64,000 nt of DNA from Nymphaea colorata (lineage: Eukaryota > Streptophyta > Magnoliopsida > Nymphaeales > Nymphaeaceae): assembly GCF_008831285.2 (NCBI RefSeq), contig NC_045148.1, forward strand, positions 17,725,002 through 17,789,001, in the 5' to 3' direction. Position numbers and translations under genes: made by a program. Positions within the stretch are counted from its first letter, which is position 1. The number at the start of each line of letters is the position of its first letter. Below, in pieces: positions 11,989-23,220 of this stretch. The notes under the pieces were generated by a model. That model was not told the DNA's origin. It saw only the letters and a program-made list of their open reading frames with translations, and searched no databases.

Positions 11989-14900
11989 TTCACATCATAA
12001 ACAGCACCAGAGAACAGAAACTCGAATGGATCTCTCAGGAGACTGTAGCATCTAAAGACATAACAAGAAAAAGAGAGAAAGAGACATCAATGTCAGCCAT
12101 TCCTACGATTTATAGACATCCTCCCGTTACTTGAGCTTGCAGGTAATGCATGTGCCTTTTTCCTCGAAAGGATAATTCCTATTCCTTCCCTTCCCCTCCC
12201 TCCAGCATAATTTATCAATGCTACTTTCCAACGACGCAAGGAAAATGTTGAAGCATATGTGCCATCAAGTTGACAAGAAATGACAGAGTTATTCCCCCAC
12301 CCACGATAGATTTTTCCGTTTCTTTTTTCTTCACATGAGTAGCAAACGATACCATTCTTACCATTTGAGCCGAGGCCAAGATGTCAATTCACAGCAGAAA
12401 AGTTTCAAGAAGGTTTAGGTCCGAGAGTTACAGGCGAAGTGGGACTCATCTCGATTTGACATCCTATTTAATGGTAGACAGACTAGTGGAAGCCAATTTC
12501 ACCAGGCATGGCCCTACAACCCTCTTAGTGCCCCTATAGCTATCGCTTACATACGGGTCTCCCAAATTCAAACTTAGATATAGTTTTTCCTTTGAATGAC
12601 TGACATATAGATTTAAAAAAAGAGAGAAAACAACAAAATAGATAGTCGGACATGAATGGGTCAAATGACTGTAAACATTCGAAATTTAGAAAGGGCGCTG
12701 GTGTTTTGCATAGATCATGTAGCAACTGCAGATTTGAAAAATGATGAATATAAAATCCTCATTGTTTCTCAAATTCGTCAGTCACTAGCGAAAAGTAAAA
12801 GATTCTGAGTTGAGATCCATAGACAATAAAATGCGAAGAATACAAATTCGTGCTCTAGTCCTACGTATTTCAACGAAGAAAATATGAAATTTTTGTCCAA
12901 AAACAACCATTTAAAATTGTAGGATTTATTCCAAAGTATCAAAAACAGCCCTGAGGAGATGGGAAAAGAGGGGAGGCCTCGGTCTTCATTCAAGTGGTAG
13001 GATTTCCTCTTACTTATCTGAAAATTGTGAGATCTAGATCACAAAGATCCCTACATGTATTGGTGAAGTATGGTCTCCACTTAGATGCGGCTGTTCCTAT
13101 GTTAATTATGACTCACACTTCGCTGCCTCAGCACCCATGGTTGTGACGCACTGGAGAATTGTAAATTTGGTGGAGCCCCTTCATTCATTTTCTCGATCCA
13201 AGAGGCGCATCAACCACACACTTGCCAAACCACTAGTACTAGTGACTTAAAAGTTCTAAAACCACAAGTGGCTATTTGTGGCATACGTAATATATGCTAC
13301 CATCTATCGGTTTATCTTAGTTTTATACTCTGCTATTGCAGAACCATTTAATACACAAACATGGCAAATTTTATGCTTGACACGAAGAGGCCTTCTCCTC
13401 CTCATCAATTAATGCATGGCACAGACCAAGACTGCCAAATAAGGCGTTGAGTTTAACTTCAATAGATTCAAGTTTGGTTTTCCCCTTCAACTTATAAAGA
13501 AAAAAAAAGTATTAAAACTTGAACACTTCTTGCGTACTTTTCACCTAATTCTAGTTGGCGATCTATCACTTTCCAATGCTTATTCATTACAGCCACGTAT
13601 ACACCCATCAAAATTCTCTGAACCTAATAGACGGCAACACTTGAGAAATCGGATGGTTTGGCGTTGGATTGATCTACTGCTGCCACTTTTCTATCTTCTT
13701 TAGCTTTCCAAAGGCATGCTGGGAACCGCAACTGTTTGAACAACGATATGTTTTTTCTGTGTTATTTTTCTTCAGAGACAAGCTGCTGTTAGGTAGATTC
13801 TTACCAAATTCTACCCACAGAGAGAGTTATCCCTGAGTTGCTTGAACTTACCTCCAAAGTTGCTTGGACTTGAAGCCTTAAAACCCAACCACCTAGCCAT
13901 GAATAGGATCCATCTTTATTAACATGTGCACTCATTTTCAAAAAAATATTTGGCTTCTTTTAATCATAATGTGATTTGCATGCTTCCTTGTTTATGAAAG
14001 GAGTCTTGGGATTCCTTATTTCGATGTGTTAGCAGTATTCTATTAAACATTTAAAAATGTTCTTGCTGCAGAACTTTTGTAACTTCCAAGGCATCAAAGG
14101 ATATTTATTTTTCATCACGTCAGGGTATTTTGATTGCTGATTTCCAGGTCGAAACTGTTCTGAAAAGAGTCTAATTTTGTGAAACAGAGGTGAAAACTCG
14201 AGAATTGCACTGCCTATATGGTCCTGCAGTTAGGTGCAACCAATTGCTTACATGTCCGTTTGCTTTTGATGGGAAAGGTTGGCTTCTGTAATAAACACCA
14301 ACTACATAAATGTGTAGAAAGTTGCCCGAATGAGTTCCTTTCATATGAAACCAAATTCTAAAGTTCTTAGAAACTTCAGCTTTGAGGGGATGCAGTGGAT
14401 CAGGCTCAGGCAGGAGCCAGCAGTCCTGTGAATAGACTGGGCGCTGGCCCAGCCCAGCAATTATTGAACCCACTTGGGTCCGGCTGATATGTGGTCAATT
14501 CCAAGGACATGGGCCCTGTATCTGTCCTGCTGAGACAGCTCAAAGTTGCTAAGCAGAAGATTTCCTTTTTTGTTTTTTAGCTAAGGCATAACAGAGCAAT
14601 TGAAAGAAAAAAAAAAAAAAAGAGAGGAAACTTCACCATCAAAATGATTATGAAAACAAACATATACATTGAGATTAGTTAAGATATATTATTTTATAAC
14701 ATCAGCAGTATGGGATCAGTCATTCATGCCTGTCTTCCAAGCAGGTTTCTAGATAAATTAGTTCGTGTTTATCTCTCTCATTTTTTATTATGACAAAGGA
14801 ATGGAGTTCTTTCTTTTGGAAGGCCAGACCACATAATGAGCACGCCCTTCGAGAGAGAAAGACAGAGAGAGAAAGAGCCTACTTAATTATTAATAACTGA

Positions 14901-16914
14901 TGGACATTATTGCTGTTGTTTTTACCATGACAAGTATATTAAATTTGCCTCATGAAACGAGCACCACATCAGCAAATTAACACCAGCGTTCCACTTAGCT
15001 CCAACATTCTACTTTAGAATATTGGAGCTGATCAATCACATTGGCATATTTTACTTAATATTTGAAATGTTATGCTAGAGTATATCTCATGATATATATA
15101 CTCCATAGTCCATAGTGGTCTGATTCTTTTTGCTTTTTATTTAAGCCAATTTGGCAAGTGGAGTAGCCCCACATCTCACTATATCCTTAGACTGTACTGT
15201 AATGGCAGCCAACAATATGAAGACGAAACCATAATGGACATCTGTTCCACCTTATCAACGAAAAAAATGCCCCCTTGAAAACAATAGATCAAGATAAGGA
15301 AAGCAAGGGCCTCGATCACTCAGACTGCTTTCTAGAATTCTGCATTTTAATGGAACACGGCACTTCAAAAACACCGGAAAACTAAACGTTGATGCATAAA
15401 TCTCGGGCATTAGATCGTGTAATCTTCCAAATTATGTTCTGAAAGTGATCATATCTCTGCCGGTCAATTAGACAGTGTGATGGCTTGCCGTCATGAGTGC
15501 TACTGACGTAAATTTTAATTCTGTAGGTCCCAAAGGCTGATCAAGATTAATGGCCGGACGAGACTGACTGAAAATGCGGATACCCACATGTCTCCGGCGA
15601 CGTAATTTGGCAGGGGAGTAGATCTGTTCATGATATCTGCAGTCAGCATCATCAAAGCAAGGATATTCAAACCGTCGATTTGAAGTTCTTAAGCTAACCT
15701 TATAACTAGGTATACGAATTTTTATAATAAAAAAATTGACTATGTATACGAGATCTGCTCCCAAAATTCATGAATATAGGGGGATGCTTCTTCAAGCCAT
15801 CTTGTGCTTAACTTTTCAACGCAAGTGTAATAAAAAAGTCATATGGAACAAGATGTAGTAGCCATGAAGGGATGGGTCTTCCTTTTTGAAAAGGTAGTGC
15901 ATATGCAGATCAAGAGAAGAGAGGACCATTATCAACAATTGCAAAAATCGGACAATAGTGGTAGAGAATCTCACCTAATTTTTCAGTTTGGCAACAAGAG
16001 CAACAACATTTCCAAAAAGAACCTGTAACTCAATCTTTAACTTTCTTACTCTTGAGAAGATCATGTATGGAAACACAAATTTGTTCACATCACCATGTAA
16101 GTTTGTCAATCTTAGAGCTCTAGTGCAACATCACAAAGATGCGGATCCAACTTGACAGGAATCCTTCGCTTGGTAGATGAATCTACAGTACTCTGGTTTA
16201 AGAGCTCCATAATAGGAGGTGGAATCAATAAGGCGTACGTATAACGTACTTCAATGGGAAACTCGTATATGTTCCTCGTGTCTGTTGTTTGATGGGGGAA
16301 CCCAGGCGTTTCGGGAACGCTACCACTTTTGCTTTACGGCAACATCACATGCAAACACGAGGCAGTGGGCTCTACCACTAAATGCACTTAGGAACACGCT
16401 TTATTATGATGATGGCATGTGAATGGCTAGAAATATGTGCAGCATATGGTGGAATCAAACAGAATAAAATGATGTGCTTCCAGTGAATGCGGTGTTATAT
16501 TCTTCGGATCAAATGCCTTTAAAATGTCTTTGGACCACAAAATATCGGGTCACGGCTGAATTTAACGTGAAAAAATTGAAAACCGAGTTTAGGATATATT
16601 CATTACACGAAAGTTTATATGTATATCTCAATGGGACAAGTTGGCAATATTTGGTAAGCCGCTCCAAGTATTCACATATGGACCATATGGTAAAGAAAAG
16701 GGCAAGCGAATATGGTTTTAAGCGTGTCCATGTGATACATATAGCAAAATCGTAAGACCTAGGATTTGAAACCCAATTATATTATGCTCATGCTTGAACT
16801 ACAAGGTTGGTGAATCTGACCAAACCATTTATTCATTTCCTCGGGCAGCGTCCCCAACCAAATCGTGGTTCATGTTCTGTTGTTTTTTTCTTTCTTTTTC
16901 TTTCTTTCGTAAAA

Positions 16915-16916
<2 letters not shown>

Positions 16917-16959
<43 letters not shown>
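16917..16959. repeat. TA microsatellite
   Basis: Uninterrupted AT/TA repeat of about 43 bp in gene-free DNA. Confidence 0.9.
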
Positions 16960-16963
<4 letters not shown>

Positions 16964-19079
16964 TGAGAGTCATCTTGGGAGCAAGCAAGTTTGGCTTTTT
17001 CTTGGGCTGTCTTCACTCTTTAGTTTGCTCTAACTTGTACCATTTATTTAAAGCAGAACAAACAGAGCTTTACTTCATAAAGGCGCTTCATATTTTTCTG
17101 TGCTTTTTAAGCAAGATAGTTCTTCCCCAAGCAAGCAACTAAGAAATCAGACTACTTCAGTTTGCTCGGTTGTGGGTTCCACTGGTTAAGTTTATTGAGC
17201 CTGTAGAAAACTTTCGGATTAAGTAAAGAAAGAAAAGCGGTGGAGAAGTCCTTCTATAGTTTTTTTCTAGATTGTGGTGCACGATGGGGACTCTTTACAG
17301 GGCATCAGACGCCTCCTGATAGACTTGTGCCTTGGGGGAGACCAAGAATCAGAACTAGCTTCGATGCAAATAGCAAAGCAATCTTTTGGTCTTCTTTTTA
17401 TTTTTTTTCCAAGTGACAATGGTACTTAATTATATTGTCGATGCATATAGTCTCTTTCAAATTATCTTTCTCTCTCTCTCAATTTGTATATAAGTGTTTA
17501 TGTAGCTTTTCTCTATGTCCCTTCCAAATTTGAATTGGAGATGTGGGTCACAGACAATTCGTGTTTCTTTTTCCGGTCATGCTCCCATAAATCATGGCGG
17601 TCCGTCCGGCGGACTTTTACAAAGGAACAAGGAGAGCTCACTCGATGGTACACATACATTCAAGTGCAAGTGATGATTGAACAAGGGAAAACAACAACAA
17701 CAATGATGATGAAGGCCCCTTTTGGGTCAAATCCGAGCCACATTTCCGGGGAGAGTCACAACTCACAACCTAATATTACGGCCCGTGCTGGTCGAGGTTC
17801 AGGCAAGCAAAGTTCGTCCCTTTTCGTTTTCTCCACGAGAGGAATCAAACTCGGAACTCTTGCAGCCAGAATAGACTATGCTTCTGTTTTGCACCCCTAA
17901 TAGATGTTAATGGCATCCAAAGACAGTTTCAGAATGGCTTCTCTACAATGACGTGAATTAGTCTCGGTACAAAGCAAGCAGTAAAATGAAATTCTGCCCA
18001 ACATGGTAACAAGGCTCCAGATCTGAATATGTCAGACCTGCAGAATCAGATTCATTTCGGGTAAAGCCAAGGGCAATGATCTCCCAAGGTCATGCCAAAG
18101 AATGCCAGCTTCCAGTTTTTGTTTTTGACAGATTAGCTTGTATGATGTAGTGCCAGTATTGGACCAAAAGTTTCGACTTGTTTGGAGCAAGCTATGTCTT
18201 GCTCTCAGCACACTCTGCAAAGGCCACGGATTGATTCATTTGGTGCAATCTAATGCACAGTTGGATTGGCTTTAGGCAACTCTGGATCCAAAAGTTTGAT
18301 AAGTTGGTCCAATACTTAATTGGAAGCGGCCTCATGTTTGAATTATTTTTCTTTCCTTTTGTATAGATGTTTAGGTGGAAGACCTGAGCGGCATTGATTT
18401 CTGATATATGTTTTAGCTTGTTGATTATCTAGTTTTCAAGTAGCTCTTTTACTTGTTTTTTGACATCTGTATCTCTTTTATCGGGATAATTAGGCCCAAC
18501 CGCACAGCAAGTCATTGTGATTTGAACCCATTCTTATCAAAATACAGCTCTGCAAAGTCATCAACACATGGAGCAGTCAATTCGCGGGTCATATTGTCTT
18601 GTTTGTTTCTGAGACCTCCGTGCAGAACAGTCAACACCTATTTGCATTAGAGCCGCTCAAAATTTAAGATCCCAGTCTTTTCAAAGCACAGCTCTGTAAA
18701 GATGAATACATGAAGCTGTCAATTCGTGGGTCTCATAGTGTCTTCTTGTAACTTAGGCCTTGCGCAGACCCAGAAGATGGTCCAATTTCAAAGCCTTGAG
18801 AACACCAAATCTTGTCTGCGCGATTACACAAATAGATTTGCTGTATTGTAAGGTTAAGATATGGATCCTAGCTAGCTACATGCAGTCACTTGAGAGGCAT
18901 GTACTGCCTCCGTTTGTTATAATGAAAAAAGAGGGGCCTCATGGATCAGGAACATGGAAGGGAGTCCAAATGAAACTGACAAGTGTTTTGGCTGTGGTGC
19001 TAAAGATGGAGATCCACTGGAAATTTGTGAAGTTTCTACCGGATTTGTGCTATTGAAATTACAGGACTGACGGGGACGG

Positions 19080-19575
19080 TTTGACCTCTGATAAGAGTAA
19101 GTGAGCATAGGTGATCTGCTACCAGAACCTTAGATCGATCTTGTTTTTGGAGTAATAACTGGAGAGCCATATGATGCTTCCATTTGGCTTTGGGGGGAAT
19201 GACTACTGACATTGGAGAAAATTCAGAAATGAATGGGCATTCCAATGGCTAATATTGTACCATCTGCAAACAAGAAGCTGAATCGATTACTCGTCTTTTT
19301 CTCAACTGCAGCAATGCTAGAAATTTATGGCACGGTATAGGATAGAAATTTGATCCAAGAGTTAAAATTAAAGATGTTCTACCACAACTATGGGATTGGT
19401 GGAGAATGCAGACTTTTAAATCATATGGATGGAGAAAGCTTGGTTATCAGTTCTTCCTATCACTATATGGACTATTTGGAAGCAAAGGAGTGATGCTTAT
19501 CATTATAGTGTTCTGACAAATGCAAATGTCTGCTGGAAGATCCTGTGGAAAACTTTTTGGCAGTTCAAAATGGGG
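19080..19575 (+). pseudogene. LINE (non-LTR) reverse-transcriptase C-terminal remnant
   Basis: Conceptual translation near 19256-19330 gives CTICKQEAES, then LFLNC and ARNLW. This is the Cys-x2-Cys ... ES ... LF-x2-C ... W pattern of the zinc-binding domain (zf-RVT) at the C-terminus of plant LINE reverse transcriptases. The usual His before LF is Arg. Upstream codons include stops, and the segment after it (about 19345-19500) continues with Trp-rich, LINE-like composition before another stop. No RT core is seen, so this is a short dead fragment. Confidence 0.6.
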
Positions 19576-19609
19576 TAACAAATACAAAACTGATGTAAGA
19601 TTATGACTT

Positions 19610-19911
19610 TATACTAGTATTATGCCAAATCCAATGCCTTCCCCTTTCACCATATACAATTTTGTATCAGCACTGCTTCTATTGTGCTGGAGAAATCACA
19701 AAAAATTGCTGTGGTGATCCGATCGTCGGATCAGCGCTGTTTTTTCTGCTGTTTGCAGGTTATACTAGTATTATGCCAAATCCATGGCCTTCCTTTCAGC
19801 ATATACAATTTTGCATCAGCAGTGCTTCTATTGTGCATGAGAAATCACAAAAAACTGCTGTGGTGGTCCGATAGTCTGCCCAGCGAACTGTTTTTTCTGC
19901 TGTTTGCAGGT
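19610..19911. repeat. Imperfect tandem duplication, 151-bp unit
   Basis: Two copies, 19610-19760 and 19761-19911, both starting TATACTAGTATTATGCCAAA and ending TGTTTGCAGGT. They differ by scattered substitutions and small indels. The array lies just downstream of the LINE remnant. No coding role is apparent. Confidence 0.85.
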
Positions 19912-20561
19912 TCAACAGGTTAACAAGCATAGAGGCAGATGAAATTTTGTTAAATCTAATGTATCGATTTCACCTTTTTGGTTGGGCAGATTGGTGTCAT
20001 TGGAGATCCGTGGCAGTGGAGAAAGGCGGTTTAGAGCAACTTTGGTCGATGTAATAGTAAGGTTAGGGGCAGCAATCTTTTGAGCCAGAGACAACCTCGT
20101 TTTGAGTTGATTAATTTTGTATAGATGGTAGCATTTCTGAAGCAAAAAGACGTGGAAAATCATGTCTGCATCATAACTGGAATTTGGTAGTTCGAATTTT
20201 GAATTTTGGCAAAGACCACTACGAGAACCCACATTTATGTATCTGACAAGTGTCTTCTTGAAATATAGAGCACGTCTCATCTAACAATTCCCTATAGAGA
20301 AGAGAAGTTTCTGATCATGGTTGATTTGTCTCATGGATCAGCATGTAAATCATGTAAACATAGGAAAGCAAAGACGTACTTAATCTAGCTGTTTTCTAAA
20401 TACATAGCAAATGGAAGACCTGCAGATGTAAATGGTTCACTACGGATTCAATATACAACCCATTTCTGATTTCAGTTTTTTGGAATACAGAGAAAATACA
20501 AATCAAACGCCTAACTTATAAAACATGGAAATATGAAGCTTTCCACTGCAAATGAGACTAG
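19912..20561. other. Intergenic, 3' side of the RCI2 gene
   Basis: No supported gene. Part of 20450-20561 is likely the 3' untranslated region of the minus-strand RCI2-type gene. An open frame at 19912-20280 (minus, 122 codons) has no recognisable domain. Confidence 0.5.
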
Positions 20562-21816
20562 CTAGTGGACGATCACATAAACTGCATAGACGATTCCTGG
20601 TAGGTACCCAACGAACGTCAGCAGCAAACAGATCCAGAACTCCACCTGGGAAGAAAAATACCACACGTACAAGCATGAATTCCATGAAGCAAGAAATAAA
20701 GGTAAGAAAACTGAGGCATGTTTTTTCATTTTTCCTTCGGAAATTGAACATGCCATGAAGGAAGACCATCAGATGAGCAAGGAGGGTAAGGGATGAAGGC
20801 TTTCCTATCATATATAGGAAACCAGAGCCTGTTCTAGCACCACCAGAGACAAAAAAAAAAAATCCAGTTTTCTGTCGCCAATTCAAACCCAGATCTTTCT
20901 TATATAGAAATGGAGTGCGCTTGGATAAGGAAACTTTGGAGAATGGAAACCCAATTCCATGAGGCGGGTCACTTGTTTAATGCAGAAAGAGAGATTTCAT
21001 ATTTCCTGAGGCCCTACATGAAATTCTTCCTGCGGTGTACCATTTCCATGCGAAAAGCAATTTCATATTCCTAGTGAGAAACGAATGCCTTCTCTTGGAC
21101 TAGCATTTCTCGTTTTCCTTCCTTCAAACTATATATGAAAATGATGGATTCATGGAATTTAATGGAATCGAACATACACGTCCATTGAGTGAACTAAGCA
21201 TAGAATTCCTGAAATTCAAATGAGGTTGAGAGAGATATTTTAGAATTAAGGATTCCAATGGAATTGGAATGCAACTAGACCAGATCGCATGGTCAATTTT
21301 CAGTCCTCTCTTTTTTATTTTCATGATTGTAAGGCGAATGGCGACAGCATTATTACCCATCAAACTAAGTGAAAATTTTTACTTTCCAACGATATTGGTG
21401 CTAGCAACCTCTTAGATTAAGAATTCCGGCCTACAAATGGACCTAAAACAATTCCCTTCTGCCATTCTTCAAATTACCACAGTGAGGATTTTTACTCCAA
21501 CAGGATCTTGATTCCTTCCAATGGAAGTACACACTAAAACGGGAGATCATTAGTCCAATGGCCCAAGGTCGCCTCGTGAATGACAAGTTTAGCTTTGATC
21601 GATGGATGTAACCTTGGGGGGACGGTAAACTAATTAAAGCACAATAATGCACTGCATTGGAAATTAAAAGCATATACAGATGTATAAACTATAAAGAAAC
21701 ATAGAAATGGCCAAAAAGGTTACCCTGCAACCATATTTGAGGAAGACCCCAAGAGGAGGAATAAGGATGGCGAGGAGAATGTCTATGCAAGTGGCTGTTC
21801 CTTCTGACATGGCCAT
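20562..21816 (-). CDS. RCI2: RCI2/LTI6 (PMP3, UPF0057) small hydrophobic membrane protein
   Basis: Small plasma-membrane protein whose relatives in plants and yeast (Pmp3) are linked to membrane potential and cold or salt tolerance. Two exons join in phase 0: 21816-21724 (31 codons) and 20645-20562 (27 codons plus stop), 58 residues in all, the normal family size. Exon 1 has the family start ATCIDILLAILIPPLGVF and exon 2 has FVGYLPGIVYAVYVI, together forming two membrane spans. The intron is 1078 bp and falls at the usual place after GCR. A second ATG two codons in is possible. The C-terminus ends VIVH without the charged tail of some paralogues. The 5' leader is CT-rich, with a TATA-like element at about 21930-21939. 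Confidence 0.95.
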
Positions 21817-21929
21817 GGCTGAAGTTAGAGAGATCTAGAGAGAGAGAGAGAGAAAGTGTCTTCTGTAAAAAAAAAGAGAGAGATCCTGTGTAATGGAAGG
21901 AGTTGTTGAGGGTTGGTTGTGTGTGTAGT

Positions 21930-21939
21930 CTATATATCT
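21930..21939 (-). promoter_or_regulatory. TATA-like element of the RCI2-type gene
   Basis: The minus strand reads TAGATATATAGAC about 115 bases upstream of the ATG, which suits transcription starting near 21900 and an 85-base CT-rich leader. This rests on position and sequence only. Confidence 0.45.
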
Positions 21940-22830
21940 ATCTACACTACAGAGAGAGAAAGAAGAGGTTGAGAACAACCGCCAAGAAAGCCTGTTCAAC
22001 TCTGTCGTTCCAAAATTATCGCGAGAGGACACGACGGATGACGGTGTACATAACCGTTTTGCTTTGATGCCTTACAGGGTGGGGAACTGGGGATCTTGGT
22101 GGCCGGGGACGCGCATTCTCCGGCCATGACTATATATCTCAAGCTCGGATCCCACTGCGCATCTGGTTTGAAATAAAATCACAACGCGCTTTCAAATCCA
22201 ATATTCTGCTTCACATCATTCTTACGATAACTCATCATCCCAGATTTTATATATATATCATCTTTCAACTTAAGATTATGAATCACAGGATACATGAAAT
22301 GTAGGGCACACTGTTGAACGACTCGTTCGTAGATGGATTGTGATTCGTCACTCGACAACTAGATGGGCCACTAATCATGGTGGCGTGACCCAGCCTAAGG
22401 TGCATCCCTGAAAAACAGCTATGTCACTTAATTGATGGCGTCGATAGATTTGGCACAATTCTCTAATTAAAATCATGTTTCGGAGCAAATATCTTTTGGA
22501 GTAATGTAATGTGTTCATGACGCTTCCCCAAACGAGTTGATCGCCAATGTTTGCGGCCGATCGGTCAGCAGTTAAAATTGCACTCAATCGGTAATCAGAA
22601 ACTAAAAAAATTAAAGGTCAGAACAGAACATCCTTCTTTTGCTTGATATACACACATGCAATCACATGGGAATCAGAATTTCTCCAATCAAAGCTTTAAA
22701 AAATGGACTTTCACAAAAAAATGATAATAATAGAAAAACCCCAAATCGCTTCGGGCATTTTCTCCCGCTTCTCCGGCCCCGCGGAAACCCTACCTTCCTC
22801 CCAGAAATTTCGTCCGCGTCGCACCTGATT
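21940..22830. other. Intergenic DNA, RCI2 promoter side and 3' side of the next gene
   Basis: No supported gene. It holds upstream sequence of the RCI2-type gene (a CGTGTCC word near 22026-22032 on the minus strand is only loosely ABRE-like) and presumably the 3' untranslated region of the Cys-rich gene that ends at 22831. Confidence 0.45.
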
Positions 22831-23220
22831 TTACCCTCGACGACTGCTCTCCGACCCGCCGGGCGACCGCCTTCGCCGCCATAGCCCACCGCGCGACCTG
22901 CGTTTCCGCCGGAGCGACTCCTCGTCGGTGCCGCCAATCGCGTCCAGGTCGATGTCGGAGAAGGAGGAGGAGAACACGAGCTCGTGCCTGCGTCGGCCGA
23001 AACAGAAACAGCGGGCTGAGCGGGTGGCGGAGCGGCCTGCACGGAAGGCCAACCGGCAGGGCAGCCTGACGGAGCACCAGAGTAGGGCCAGGGGGCAGCA
23101 GACGCAGAAGAAGCAGGCGCCCAGAACGGTGTCGGACAGTCCAGGGCAGCACTTCCCGGCCTGCCCGGGCGGCGGCGGCAGCGTCTCCATGGAATCTCCC
23201 GGTTGCTTCCTCGGTGGCAT
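22831..23220 (-). CDS. Small Cys-rich membrane-associated protein, function unknown
   Basis: Single exon, 129 residues, markedly GC-rich compared with its surroundings. After a Pro-rich start (PPPPGQAGKCC) comes a hydrophobic, Cys-rich segment (about 28-53: LGACFFCVCCPLALLWC, then VRLPCRLAF) that could insert in a membrane or be acylated. An SSSFSDIDLD motif and a basic Arg-rich tail follow. From memory, a family of short plant proteins shares the CLCCP...LPC core and the SSFSDID motif; no function is known to me. Met at 23190 is an alternative start. Three frames are open here, as expected of GC-rich DNA, but only this one has family-like motifs. Confidence 0.6.
   Translation of the reverse strand: MPPRKQPGDSMETLPPPPGQAGKCCPGLSDTVLGACFFCVCCPLALLWCSVRLPCRLAFRAGRSATRSARCFCFGRRRHELVFSSSFSDIDLDAIGGTDEESLRRKRRSRGGLWRRRRSPGGSESSRRG

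Larger units (their letters stand above)
11871..19079. other. Gene-poor region upstream of the RING gene
   Basis: No supported gene in about 7 kb. An AG microsatellite (11949-11984) lies in the presumed 5' leader of the RING gene. A TA microsatellite lies at 16917-16959. A diverged direct repeat with a period of about 150 bp (shared words CAGCTCTG and GTCAATTCG) occurs at about 18525-18625 and 18675-18770. The 17700-17890 stretch (GGGTCAAATCCGAGCC..., GGAATCAAACTCGGAACTC) resembles generic repeat DNA. The open frames at 14171-14473, 15468-15764, 16219-16755 and 17484-17900 show no domain I recognise. Confidence 0.5.

Noticed and set aside
16219-17900. Possible genes in plus-strand frames of 67-138 codons
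   Set aside because: No domain, no splice-consistent neighbours, and composition like flanking non-coding DNA.
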